This document shows positions 13,611 to 26,136 of a DNA stretch of 64,000 bases, piece by piece; the stretch's first letter is position 1, and every line of letters starts with the position of its first letter. The DNA comes from Populus alba (lineage: Eukaryota; Streptophyta; Magnoliopsida; Malpighiales; Salicaceae). Below the pieces are notes generated by a model, which ran no database searches, was not told where the DNA came from, and saw only the letters and a list, made by a program, of their open reading frames with translations. A program made the translations under genes and the position numbers. The stretch spans positions 15,066,001 through 15,130,000 of the forward strand of contig NC_133296.1 in NCBI RefSeq assembly GCF_005239225.2, read 5' to 3'.

Positions 13611-14094
13611 GCTTTGATATGTTAACATTAAAAATACAAAAAAAAAATTAAATTATTTTAATATATATTCAATTAAAAAACATTAAACTTACAAAATTAT
13701 AATTAATTTCCTAATTTTCAATGATTTCATAACATTCAAGAGAAGATTACACAATCCAAATGAAGATCAAAGTTGATGAGCCTCTAATCCTATATCCCTC
13801 AAGGACCTCATCCATTACTCTACACAGAAGGTCCCATTAACCACTTAAACAGCAGCAAGAAAAGCAGAGCATTGACTCAACTCACATACTCTATGTTCTG
13901 ATCAAACCACATGAACACTGACTAGCTAAAAGATGAGCTTGGTTATATGAGAAAGAACTAGCTAGAGTCCTCACTCCTCGGACACAATGCCATACCATCA
14001 AGCAGGAAATCCAGCAAAAAAAATGGAGGATTTTAGTGATCAATCAATCCCTGTCAAATGGAGGTTCCAAAAATAAAATCTTTAAGTTATGGTT

Positions 14095-16197
14095 TTAGCC
14101 ACCCTTAATCCCCGTGAAGTAATCGAAGTCATGGTGCTGGACCGTCAGTTGCTTTAGCCATGAATCTGCCACACTTAAAAGTGAGACTAGCCTCTCTTGG
14201 TCCCGGCCGCCATTGCCTGAGACCCACAACTTCCCCTGCATCTTGTAAGTGGCCAAACCAAACGGAGGGAGAGTGATGATTTCCCCTTCCTTTCGCTTCT
14301 TTTCTGGGCTCCCGATGTCATCTTCTACATCCATATCTGTGTACCGAAAACGCGTACAAAGTAAGCTAATCGACCAACTTGTACAGCTTTTTAAACAAAG
14401 ATCAGAAAGGGGCTGCAAAAGGTACCTTGAAAAGATGATGAGAGGGTGTGGTAGGTCAAGAAACATGTGGACAGGTCCTTTATGGTTCTTCCCATTGGAA
14501 TGTGATAGATTGGATACCTGCAAATAGTTGACCATAAATGATTCGCTATCATTAACATGAGCAGGTTGATGAATAAGAAAAGAATCATCCATTAAAGCTT
14601 ATCAGGAATCTTGCCATGAAATTGAATACCAGGAAAAGCAACCAGGCACCATGTTAAATGTGGAAATCATGCCTTTGTGCAAACTTTAATTAACTTAATT
14701 AGTTTGATTACACGTCAGAGAGAGATTGAGAAACCAACCAAGCAACAGCCATCCAACTAGCTGGTGAAAGATCTACACTTCTCAATGACATTAAACCCGG
14801 AAATCGTCGAGCAAATTCATTAATCTGTAAGCAAGAGGCCAACAAGGTGTCATTGGAATCCAAGCTTCTAAACAATGAGAAGGAATCAGTATCATTAATG
14901 ATCAAAATCAACCCAAATTTTAAAACTCATTTTGCTGATGGTATCTTTGATTCTTCTTCCAGGTGCGAATATATGCTCAAGAAACACTATGATGAACTTA
15001 ACAATGAAAGATATGAGTCTATCAGCTCAAGAAATTGTATAGTACTTGTTCTAAAGTCAAAAAGTTGCATTTCCTCTTTACTAGATGCCTATCATGAAAA
15101 GGATGTGGAATGATTCTCAACAAATCAATAGATTATTCCTTTGCCTTGATCAGTCATAAGAATATTGGGTAAATAAAGCTGAATAAAATGCTAATCAAAG
15201 TAAAGAACATTAGATTGAAAAAAGCTGCAAGCTGTAAGATCAGCACAAGAGCAAAAAAAAAAAAAAAAAAACACTAACCTTATCCATCAAAGGAACTCTT
15301 CCATAAGGAGTTGATCTCTCAAAGTACTCAAAATATAGTCGCCCCAATCTATCATTTATAGGCCAAGGATTGTCTTGCTCTGACCCTCCTTCCTCTGATG
15401 AGCATCCATCCGACCTGCATACCTTGTCAGTCACACTCTCATTACTCCACGAATCGCTAAAGGAGTCCCTCGTTTCGCCATCACCGGACTCGGTGTCTTC
15501 CCTGAAAACACCATCAAAACCATTCCAAACACCATCTCAGATTCATCAACTTAAAGATGAACACTCAATTATCACATAATTCATCATCCCATTTAGTAAG
15601 TTACAAACTTCCAACAATAGAAGGGGACTAGTTACAGCAGTTGGTAAAAAAAAAAAAAAAAAACTCTATAAATAATGAACTAATGCATCTGGGATTTTGA
15701 AACATTTCAATGATCTGATAACATACGTTTCATTCTTTTCGAAAGGAACATAAAACCAAGAAAATAAAGTGATACCTGAAACTGTTGACTGAAGAATTGC
15801 TTGTGAAAATTTGGATTGCAGATAGATAAGGCACATAGTACTGAACCAAAGTTTCATCATTGTTCAAAACAATAGGAATTCCAGCCCCATAAGCACTCCA
15901 TTCATCATAAAAATTCCATAGATCACCCAACGTAAAATACTCCACTGTGTCTCTCTCCCATGGGTGCCATAATCTGTTTAGATTTCTAGTCTCACTCTAA
16001 AACACAAAATAAACACAAACAAAACGATTAGTCAACAACCAAACACAGCTCAATTTGAACGGGGGGGGGGGGGGGACTCATCAAAGGCAAAAAAAAAAAA
16101 AAAAAACCTTCGCGAGGAATTGAGATTGGACTCGTGGGGTTGTGCAATGAAGGAAGCAATCAAGGTTTGATTGCATTGACCCTTTTTCAAGAAACAT
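14095..16197 (-). CDS. DUF789 family protein, six exons, 317 aa
   Basis: The biochemical role is unknown; DUF789 is a plant family with no assigned reaction. Coding exons on the minus strand: 16197-16108, 15996-15776, 15501-15279, 14824-14739, 14517-14426 and 14336-14095. All introns are GT-AG and the phases join cleanly to 317 codons plus stop. Family motifs in order are [12 protein letters not shown] (residues 9-20), [33 protein letters not shown], a Ser/Glu-rich linker in exon 3, [35 protein letters not shown], then VAWYPIYHIP and [11 protein letters not shown]. The C-terminal exon is less conserved. The start at 16197 fits because the domain begins almost at once, as is usual in the family; Met8 is an alternative. 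No membrane segment or signal peptide is visible. Intron 1 is only 111 nt and contains T18 and C15 runs in the sense direction. Gene model confidence is high; function is not known. Confidence 0.9.
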
Positions 16198-17250
16198 GAT
16201 TTTAAAGAGAGGAAGTTTCAGAGTCAAAGCGTTTTCCTCTTGTCCCTGTGAGCAAAAACAGAGGAGAGGTAACAGAGAGAAAGGAAGAAAGAGAAGAGAG
16301 AGTGAGAGATTGTAGGGATATGATTTCCCTATTCAAAGAAAGAAGCAGAAATGCTAGGGAATTCTATTTTTGACGTTTGGGCATCTAAATATAAGGCAAA
16401 AAAAAAAAAAACAATATTACTTCCTTTTGTCTTTTTTCTTTATCTTTATCACACAGAAAGTAAAAATAAATAAAAACTCTTTGCTGGCAACAAAAGGAAG
16501 AAATGGCAATGTTATAAAAAAAAAAAAAAAAAAAGATAAAGTCTTTTTCAGGTCACCGGAGTCTGAAAATTCAGGTAAGAGTTTTATGGTTCAAGTTGGA
16601 CACTAAAACCTTCTCTCTCAAGCGGTAATTACTTCTTTGTTTTAAATTGTCCTGTTTTTTCCTTAAAGTAAACTCAACCCTTACACTAGAAAACAGAGAC
16701 ACTCTGCTTTGATCAATATTAAAGAAACTATATTACTTGTCTTGATAACTCAACGTTAATTCTTCAAGTTAAATCAAAGCCCACGTATAAAAACACGTTA
16801 AATCAACAAAAACAAGAAAACACACTGGATTTTGAAGGAAAGAAAGGCAGAGAAAGTACTCGAAAATGAGAATTTAAATGCTACTCTGTTTTTTTTATTT
16901 TGTTTCAACAGAAACCCATAATTTCCGTGCAAAAGGTAGCTCTAAAACCAAGAATGGATTTCTCTTTATAACAGAAAATGATAAAAAGGAATCAACATCC
17001 AGTGAAAAGAAAAGCTGGGATAGAGAAGGAGCGCTTGGAAAATAGAGAAACAAACAAATAAGCAAAACAGAGTATGTTGATGCGTGTTAGAGAGGTCTGC
17101 GTGTATCAGGTAGGGTGTTGTCTGTCAGAGATATCCAATTGGACGAGAAACAGAGAGTTACTGGTTTCTTGAGAGAGATAGAGGGGAGGGTGGTATGGAC
17201 CTCAGTCAATAATTAATAAGGCTTCAGAATACCAGATTTATATCATCCAC
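16198..17250 (-). promoter_or_regulatory. Leader and upstream region of the DUF789 gene
   Basis: Read on the minus strand, the DNA just before the start codon is CT-rich (16255-16320). A possible 3' splice site, GCTCACAG followed by GGACAAG, lies near 16246, so a leader intron is possible. No clear TATA box position can be fixed. Two A-runs (16400-16411 and 16518-16534) lie upstream. The plus-strand open frame at 16370-16606 is composition-driven and not a gene. Confidence 0.4.
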
Positions 17251-17494
17251 GCTTCTCATCTCTCTCTTTCTCAGGGTCTTAGGAGCATGAGAAGTTTTTA
17301 TTTTATTTTTTTCAGGGGAGGATTTTTGTAAAAATTTAGATGGACTTGTCCATTGATTTAATGAGTGCCATCAATATCTCTCAATTAAAGATAACCACTA
17401 CTGATCTTCTTTTTTAAAAATAAAATAACAGATGAAATATTCATTTTTTTTCATGGTCTATAAAAATCAGATGAAATATACTTCTCTGTGTTCT

Positions 17495-17681
17495 TTTTTT
17501 TTTTTTATTTTTTATTTTATTTTTATTCGGGTATCCTCACACCTTTTTAAAGAATGAAACTAATCTCGTTCAGGGTTTGTGGTTGTCTCTCCCAATAAAT
17601 CCACTTCTTGGGGATCGAATTTGTACTCTCATCCTTATAGAGATATAGCAGTGCCTTAACCACTAGACCAATACTTCATTG
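17495..17681 (-). mobile_element. tRNA-derived SINE with target-site duplication
   Basis: Read on the minus strand the element starts CCAATGAAG and has a tRNA-like head: TGGTCTAGTGGTTAAGGC resembles a pol III A box and AAATTCGATCCCC a B box, about 35 nt apart. It then runs through a tRNA-unrelated body and ends in an A-rich tail (the T-rich run at 17495-17525 on the plus strand). The 7-bp direct repeat GTGTTCT flanks it at 17488-17494 and 17682-17688, as expected for LINE-mediated insertion. Length is 187 bp. It has no coding capacity and depends on LINE proteins. I recall SINE families described in Salicaceae but cannot assign this copy to a named one. Confidence 0.75.
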
Positions 17682-17829
17682 GTGTTCTCCTTTTCTAATT
17701 GAGATATCATAAACTCATCTATTATTTTATCAAGTTTTGTCATGGGGTATTAAATAATTATTATTGTTTTTATTAACTTTGATTTTTTTTTTTCAATCAA
17801 TTAATTATCTTGTAAATTATAGTTATTAA

Positions 17830-18075
17830 GCTCCATTCGAGATCTAATTTGGTTTAGAATTTAAATAATTGGATTATAAATCAATCTAAATTTATTATTT
17901 TATATAAAACAATATTATTTTAGTTTTATTTTATATTCTTGAAATTGACTTGACCGAATTTCATTCAAGTTTTCAATCTATTTCAGGTTTAATTGAATTA
18001 ATATCTAAAACAATTTAAAATAAAACTCAAGTTGAGTCAAGTATTAAGATAACCGATCGAGCTAAGTTTGGTTTG
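17830..18075. repeat. Degenerate retroelement-like debris
   Basis: AT-rich sequence with recurring words such as TTGACTTGACCGAATTTC, CAGGTTTAATTGAATTAAT and AAGTTGAGTCAAGT. These resemble the weathered retroelement debris at 23845-24290 and 59800-59950. No termini, primer-binding site or coding domain can be read. Confidence 0.35.
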
Positions 18076-19424
18076 ATATCTATAAGTTAAATTATGTATC
18101 TTCTAATATTTTTAAAATCAAATAATTAAAAGCAGCCTCCAACATTTTTATATATTTTTTTGGGATAAAATTCCTCGTTACATTTAATTCATAATTTCTA
18201 GTAATGGTTGTGGATGAAAGGGCATGCCGAGCCATTAATCCATTATCCACCCATAAAGAAGCAAACAAAAAGTCAAATTAAAGACCCCACGCCATTATTC
18301 TATTAAGATTAAGCTTATACATCTCTGTCTCTCTGTCACTATAAATCTCCCCACGCCGTGCTGGAAATCCACGAGTTGCTTTCTCCATGAATCATCATTT
18401 TCCTTTCATTGTTATAATTGAGTGTCTGCCCAAGGGTGATAATTTTTATTTTTGGGTTCATTTTAAGAATTTATTTATGAAAAATTTTATATTAATATTT
18501 TTTTATGATTTCAATGTATTAATACACACAAATTTTAAAAATTATTTTAATATAATTTAAACTAAAATGATTTTTGAATGAGTTTTTTCAATTTCATATA
18601 TTTTTGTGAGCGAAGTTAACTTATTTATCAAAACCTTTTTTTTGTTTTTGTTTTTTTCAGGTGATTAGGGTTTTAATACAGGATTTCATTTTCTTTTAAA
18701 AAATTATCAAAGCTTTTTTTTTCTTATTCAAAATCGAAAATTAAATTCAGGATCTAAGGAGAGGAATGGAGAGGAGAAATTTATTTCTTATTTTTAACTT
18801 TTCAGTTTTCTTGGCTTGAGTATTATTCTATTTATCCTTTTTTTATCAATAAAAAAAAATGCAATCCTCCTTAAATAGAAAATTGATGTAATATTATTCA
18901 AAGCATAGCAATAATTAATTACACTTTAGCCTTAACTTTGGTTAGATTCTTTTGCTAATACAGACAGATTTGAATGATATGATGTGATCTACTCTGTCTT
19001 TTGCTAAAATAATGCCATTAATATTATAGAACATAGTCTTAATTACTGTAAACCCAATTAGGGAAAAGCTAACCTTTTCTAATATACAAATGAGTTTTTA
19101 TTTTTTAATGCTTTCCATGATGGGTTTAAGTGAAATTCCAACGTAGGTGTTTTTTTTTTTTCCTTTATTCCATAAATCAATAACTTGCCATGATCAAGAT
19201 TTAATTAAAATGATTTTTTTTTTTTACTGCCATGAAGATTTTATTCTTGATATAACTTTTTATAATTCAAATTCCCAACAACTCCTATAATTATTTTGAC
19301 ATATTCTTAATAATGATCTTAAATTAATTTTAATAACTTCGCTTTTGGTTGATCAAGATTTCAAACTTGAACATGCTTGGGATGATGAATGCATTTTATA
19401 AATGCCCCTCAATTAAAAAAAAAA

Positions 19425-19555
19425 TTAATGATTGTTTAATGTTATTGCTGAGTTAATATTTAAAATAAAAAAGTATTTTAATATATTTTCAAATAAAAAG
19501 ATATTTTAAAAAAAAATACTATACACCACATACATGAAAATACATTTTAGTGTCA
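19425..19555 (-). mobile_element. Short AT-rich MITE-like element, copy 8 (partial)
   Basis: Partial inverted copy with TTGTTTAATGTTATTGCTGA, AAGTATTTTAATATATTTTC and an end block with AAAAATACTATACACCACA. The central portion found in longer copies is missing. Confidence 0.45.
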
Positions 19556-19894
19556 TTGCCTAATAAATTAATTAATAAAGTACTCACGTAATATTATCTT
19601 AAGAAACTTGGGATAATCAAATATTTTCTTGCACTTAGTATAAGAGGAACACGTGCTAATAAATTAATTGAAATTAAATAATAGAATTAATTATTTAATA
19701 GATAAAATAAAAGTTTTAGATATTTTTTGTAATTTGGAGTTAATTTGTCAACATTTGAATAGCATTGTTAGCAAGATTCTTTTTTGTATGAAAAAAAGCT
19801 TTTATTGATTTTTTTGTATAACCAAGCTTTTGTTGATCGCTAACTATTCAACATGTAGTTTAATTGGCCATATTAATTAATTAATTAATTAAGT

Positions 19895-20942
19895 ATCCGT
19901 TTGGTAACGTGGTTGCGGGTGAGGTTCATCCACAGCCACACATATTTTCGTTTGGTAAGGGAAAAAAATGGTTTTCACTGGTAGGACCCACTAAAAATTA
20001 AAATAAAACGGAGGTTTCGGAGAAGTAGCATTTGGCTGCTTCTCCTGAAGAAAAAAAAGCTATAACAGTGGAGCCAAGCTCCACTTAAATCAGTTTTTTT
20101 TAATTATTATTTTGAAAAACCAGGAAAAGTTTAGTTTTTAAAAAAAAAAAAAAAAACTAGTGCAGTTAAGTGATTTCACTTGCACTATTCATATGAACGT
20201 GAACAATTTTTTTTTATTTTTTTAAAATTAGTTTAAGGTAAATTAAATTTACTCATATTATAATCTTAATTTTATTCCTGATAATATTTTACCTAATTTT
20301 ATTGCATGCTCAAAAAATCATGAAAACTAGAGTTTTTGTTGAATGAATTTTGTACGTAATGAAATTGTAATTTTTTTTTTAAATTGAGTTTTAGTTGAAA
20401 AACTAGTATTTAATATTATTTAATAACACTACATAAATTAGAAGAATAAATTAGAAGGATATAGCATGATGACGTAGCATTTTATTTTTATTTTAATTGT
20501 ATTTTATTCAAAAAAATTAGAAGGAAATCGCTTAATGACGTAACAAAAAATTTAGTTTTTGTTGTTGCGTGATTAAGAAACCATGAAAAATATAGTTATT
20601 GTTGAATAGATCTCGTATGTAATGACATTATATATAGTTTAATGGAATAATAAAAAATATTTGATATCAATATTATTTATTTCATGATGTAATAATAGCA
20701 GTTAAATCTACAATATTTAAATTAAAAGTATTTTTTAATTATTTTATAACCTCAATTTGAAAAGTATTTTTTTAATCAAACACATTAAACTATTTTTTGT
20801 TCAACTTCAATTTCAATCATAGTTTTAACCAAACATATATTTTTTCAAACCAACCTCAACTAAAAAATACTTTTTTATAAAATAACTTTTTTTTAAAACC
20901 ACAACCACAACGTTAACAACAATCGCAATACCAAACACACCC
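19895..20942. mobile_element. 1,048-bp terminal-inverted-repeat element
   Basis: The left end ATCCGTTTGGTAACGTGG plus TTGCGG and the right end CAATCGCAATACCAAACACA plus CCC are imperfect inverted repeats; the shared core is GTTTGGTA followed by a TTGCG word. The insertion is flanked by a perfect 5-bp direct repeat TAAGT at 19890-19894 and 20943-20947. The interior has a GC-richer left part (GGAGGTTTCGGAGAAGTAGC, GTGGAGCCAAGCTCCAC) and a long AT-rich right part. No transposase frame is present, so it is non-autonomous. The superfamily is uncertain, because a 5-bp duplication is shorter than the usual 8 bp of hAT elements. Confidence 0.6.
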
Positions 20943-22594
20943 TAAGTCAAACAAGGGGTTAAATAGCTAGTAATTGTTTTCATAGTTATTAAATTTAGTT
21001 TAATTGGCAAAATTTATGATTCGAATAATGAAAGATGTCGAATCACTAAAATCTAACGGATATAATTATATTTTTAATAACTTGATTAATCTAGTTAAAT
21101 TTAATATTATAATAATTTTTTAAAAAATAAATAAATTAGTTTAAGGAAAATAGTTAACCCATGATCAGCCATTTGACCTCAATAACGTAGTTATCAAGTG
21201 TTTATTTTTTTAAGTGTACTTTTTAGACGTGAAAAAAATAACATCTTCATTTATGGAAGAATGCACGAAATAACCTCAAGAATGCACGAAATAAATAATA
21301 TTATATTTCAGAGGCTTAAATCTGTTTATTTATTTATATTATTAGACTTTAACGTGATTTTCCTTCTTTGTTTGTTTTTCTTTTATTTTTTGAGAAATAA
21401 AAACAAGAAAAAATCCAAGCAGAAAGAAAACAAAAAGATTAAAAAGCAAAATAATCTAGTGTTATTTAATTTGCAGTCGATATACAACATAACTTCATTG
21501 ATTTGAACATCCTAAAATCAGGACTTCCAAAGCGGAAAAACAACTTTAGGGTGACAAAGGATGAAAATGATACTTAGAAGCAAATAAAAGGAGAAAACAC
21601 TTTATTGTAAGTCCTTTCCCCTCTTTCCAATATTTGATAAATTAAGCAAAGTTGGTAGAAAACACTTTACAATTAAAAAAAACAATTGAATTTAAAAATA
21701 TAAAAGTTTTTTTTTATATTTTCTTTAAAAAATATTTTTCAAAACTTTCAAAAAAAAAGGTGAAATGGCTAGAACTTTCAAATATATCATTCTTTAATTT
21801 TTTTTATTTATCAGATTTTGTTTTTATATTTTTAATAAACTTAAAAAAACATGAATAAGTTATTTTTCATTTTATTTTTTATGGCATAGCTAAATATTAA
21901 AAATTATTTTTTAACTCAATTTTCATGACACTATCAGATATTAAAATATAATTATTTTCTATATAAAAAAAAACTCTTTTTAAAAAAGAAACTTCTTTCT
22001 GACAAAGAAATTGAACTAAAAAGTCAAATCACATGTTCATTTTTTTTTTTCACTAAGACTTCTTTCACATCCTTTTCATTGTGATCCCACAGGTATAACT
22101 TTTTTAATTCATGAGTGGTCCTCTATGATATTTTTATTTATTCTTTTTTCTGGTCTAGTAATTTAGTAGGGACCTATATATTCTCATAGATAAAAGAGAA
22201 TATTTCATTTATTATTAAATTAGTAGTGTTTATTTATTTATTTTTGATAGGCATTATTAGCTAGTGTTTATCTTAAATAAAGAGATATTGGTACTCTATA
22301 TTAAAATCTAACCGCTAAGAAACGAACATTAGCCTTATTAAGTGCACTAAGCCAAACTAGAGAGGTTAATATATTATTTCCATTCTTGTGTGTACATAGA
22401 AAAGATAAACTCGATGTAAACTGATTTTTTTTTCTTTATTTTCATGTGAAAAGGAAAAAAATTGAGGTCAACCCATTACAACAAATTAATTTATTTTTAA
22501 TTATGATGATACTATAATGTTATTATTATCTTAAAATTCTCCGCTCAATACACAAACCAGCAAAAATGTTTAAGAGTTTAATAACTTATATTTT

Positions 22595-22790
22595 TTGGTA
22601 CGTTTTAAATATGTGTTTCACTTAGAAAAGCATTAACATTATGTTTTTAAGTGTTTTCTAATAGCTTTATAATATGCTGATGTAAAAACAAAAAAAAAAC
22701 AATATGAAAAAAAATTATTTTTATACATTTTTCAAGAAAAAACACTTTTAAAAAATATCATACACTATAATACCAAACACAATATTAATC
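22595..22790 (+). mobile_element. Short AT-rich MITE-like element, copy 9
   Basis: Left end TTTGGTACGTTTTAAATATG, right end AAAAACACTTTTAAAAAATA followed by CACTATAATACCAAACACAA. The outer words TTTGGTA and TACCAAA are inverted repeats of each other. Confidence 0.6.
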
Positions 22791-23844
22791 TAATAATTAT
22801 GTACTCTATAGTTTTCTTTCCTAAAACAAATTTTGAGTCTAGTGACTACAATTTCTCTTTATATATATATATATAAAAAGAAAGCTACACTATTTTTAGG
22901 TTTTATCCGAGCTTAGAAGAATAGTGAATTTTGCTAGCTAGGTTCATGCATGTATTGATATATTATTCTATTGTTTATTCAAGAAGGGTTGGATTGGGAT
23001 CTACTCTTTTTTTTTTAAGTGAATTTTTAGACATGGAGAATATTCACCTATCCTTTTATGAAAGAATTATACACGAAATAATCTCCATGGAGATGCTCCA
23101 CTCAAGGCTTAATCCTAAAGAGGTGTGACAGAGACCTGCCTAACCCTGTGCTAGTCTATCGTTCCATGTAAAATCCATTTCATTACTAATTTATTAATTA
23201 AATTAAAAAGGTAAATAGTTACTAATATATTTTAAATTTAAAAGATATGGCTTTATATGTTCTTAAAAGGCTATATCCAATCTATGTGTACGTATCTCGT
23301 TGCATCCAATCCATATTTAAAATGTTGCTGTGTCTTCAATTATTATTTTAGCAGGTTTATTTTTCTTCATCAAAACTCATGAAAATACTTACACATTACT
23401 AAGTTTAAATTTTATATATTCAAAGTACCCCTTAGAGAAGAGGATTTGGAATTCTGATCAGGGTTTAATAAATATTTAATACTTAGTTTTGATAAGTAGT
23501 ATATATATAATTCATTCCACACGTGATAAGTTTTGAAAAAAATTATAGCATTTTATTTATAAAAAAAATTAATAAAAGATATTTTGAATATATAAAATCT
23601 GAACTTGGCTGTGTGAAAATATTATAGAACACAACAACTTTTTAAAGATAGATTGGATGCAATCAAACAAAGGAAATTAGTCAAAATTAACTTCTAAAGT
23701 ATAAAGTTATGCGGACCCATTTTACTTAAATAAAAATTGATATGATTTTTGTTTCTATTTCATATGCTATTTTCATTTCATAAACCATTTGAATTATATC
23801 AGATTTAATGTGATTCTCAATTTGTTAACCTCGCTTAATTTAAA

Positions 23845-24290
23845 TGTACATTATACTCATAATTTTGAAATTCGACTTGGTCTAATGATCGGGTTACAGA
23901 TCAGATGGGTTAACCCGGGTTGATGCAGGTCAACACCAAAAAAAATCAAATAAAAAAATTGCTTTTAGACTCGTGCTAGCATTTAGTTATTTTTTTGAAG
24001 AACTCTTTTTGGGCATACTGAATCTAACTGAAAGTTTGATACCAGTTGTTTAACTAGAATCCAAGAAAAACAGGTGCTGTGCAATCGAAATTGTTTTTTC
24101 TTTAGTTAGGTTTTCTCTCTCTCTACAATTCTGCATCGTTCATCTTTATCATTTTGGCCTTAGGCTAAAATGACGTCGTTTCACGACTATATATATATAA
24201 AGAGGTCGAGGCCAACTCCTCAGCAGGTTTTTACTTAGATACGAATCGTTTCCAGGCCAGGGTCAACACGCCAAGCCAGTTCAGATTTCA
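23845..24290. repeat. Weathered retroelement-like fragment
   Basis: GC-richer segment in AT-rich surroundings. It contains GGGTTAACCCGGGTTGATGC, AGGTCAACACC, a TGACGTCGTTT word, a TATA-rich stretch followed by AAAGAGGTCGAGG, and CCAGGGTCAACACGCC. Similar words recur at 59800-59950. It may be part of an old LTR; no coding domain, polypurine tract or clear LTR pair is visible. Confidence 0.4.
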
Positions 24291-24910
24291 AAACTATGAT
24301 TGTACTAATTAATTAGTAGTGGGCAATTAAATATAGGAGTTTTCTTCTTGATATATTGTGTATCCACAATTGATCAAGACTAATTATATATATTAATTAA
24401 ATGATTTTATTATCGATTTCATAGAAAAACTTGTGAACTTACTATATATATATATATTGAGTTCCAAATCTGTTTCTTTTTTTTTTTTTTCTAGTATTTA
24501 TGTCCAAAACTGTTTAGTTGAAACTTCACCAACAAAAAAAACTATGATTTTTTTTTTTGTGAGATAAAGAAAACTAAAAAACTCTAATAGGAAAAGAAAT
24601 GAAGTTTACAAAGAAAAATAAATTGTTAATTTGGAGTTGATATACAATTAGTAAGCTAACTTGTATTGGTTTGCTAACTTTTTCATCAAATTAATGTTGT
24701 GGTTATGATATGGTTTGTTTTTAGGTGATGTGGAGCTCTGTCAGCTCGCATTAATCATATAAAATTTTAAAAATAATTAAGAAGAAGGACAACTTCCGTT
24801 GACAATTTTATATGATCCAAAACACTTTGGACAAAAGTATATATTTTTGCATGTTGTATCATGTAAAGTGAAAATGAAAGGAAATTAATAAGTAGCCGGT
24901 TCACCGAAAG

Positions 24911-24964
<54 letters not shown>
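24911..24964. repeat. Compound microsatellite (AT)n(AG)n
   Basis: About 11 AT dinucleotides run directly into about 16 AG dinucleotides without interruption. Confidence 0.95.
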
Positions 24965-24967
<3 letters not shown>

Positions 24968-26124
24968 CCATATAAATAGTATTTATGATTTTTTTTTCTT
25001 ATTTTTATATCTTTTTCTTTTTCTTTCTAATCAAACGAAATACTATCAACGAATTTATTTTCTCAAGAAGTTGATACATGGCATTTAGCTACCCAAGATC
25101 CCTAAATTTGTTGAAATTAAGCTAAACATGGGCGGCCTTAATTTTTTTATACGTGCCTCAGTTTTATTGCAAGAACATTATCCAATTCTGTGTCCCAGAA
25201 TCTGTCTCTGACTGTAAGGAAATAGGTTACTAGCTAGGCTTCCATTGTGTGCCAAAGAGAGGAAGAATATGTAGCCAAAAGCAGCATAAAAGAGAGAAGA
25301 CTTTCCTTTTGATTTAGTAATTCACTATTGACGTGTTTTAATTGCAAGAATTTGTTACCTTCCACAAGTGAGTGTTTCACTCATTGAAAGTGTAAACCAC
25401 ATTTTTTACGTTATTATTAATGAGATAGAAACTTCTTTCTCTAGACAAAATCCACGGCCAAATTTATGTATAACTTGAAAAACAAAATTGATATCGAGAT
25501 TATGTATTGGCTTTCTTTTTTACAATAAAATATTCCAACTAATTTAGCAAGATAAGATTAGGTATTTGCATTAAATATATATTGCTCTATTTACTTTACA
25601 AATATGTGATGAAGTAATGAAAAAATCTCAACATTTGGATTAGAAGGTTAAAATTTGAAGTGACATAGAGAAAATACATAGCCAATTTTAAAGCTTTTAG
25701 AATTTTTATTTTGATCTGAAATTTTATTTTGTTAATTTTTAGTTTTAGAGATAGAGAAATTAAAAAAAAAAAAAAACTTACCAAAAAAACAAAAAAGTTG
25801 TTATTTGGCCACAAACTGGCCACGAAAAAATAAAAATCTTAGTGTCAATAAGTTTCTCTTTTTAATAATAAAAGTTAAATAGAAGTTGTTTTTCTTTTTA
25901 AACATAACAGAAAAAGTATATTGGTTTTGGTTTTGTTTTATTTATTTTCGATTGGTTTTTGTTTTGTAGTGTTTTTGGGGTAATGAGTGGTTTATATAAG
26001 CTTTTAGGATGTTTTTTAAGTGTTTTGAGGTGAAAACAAATAAAAAATGATTTTTAAAAAAAAACCCTGGTTTTTAGGCACCACATAGATAGATGTATTC
26101 TAAGTAGCAACTCAACAAGCCAGT

Positions 26125-26136
26125 GTGACATGTCAC
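26125..26136. other. Perfect 12-bp palindrome GTGACATGTCAC
   Basis: A short perfect palindrome in intergenic DNA. It could be chance; no gene lies nearby. Confidence 0.5.

Larger units (their letters stand above)
3260..14090. other. Gene-free AT-rich intergenic block
   Basis: About 10.8 kb without a supportable protein gene. Open frames at 4873-5073, 8314-8736, 11077-11304 and 11810-12178 have no recognisable domain, no good splice context and mostly AT-driven composition. The block holds seven copies of the short AT-rich element described separately and a degenerate tandem repeat at 5740-5965. The stretches between these hold nothing I can name. Confidence 0.55.

Noticed and set aside
14249..14527. 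92-aa plus-strand frame
   Set aside because: It is antisense to the last two DUF789 exons.
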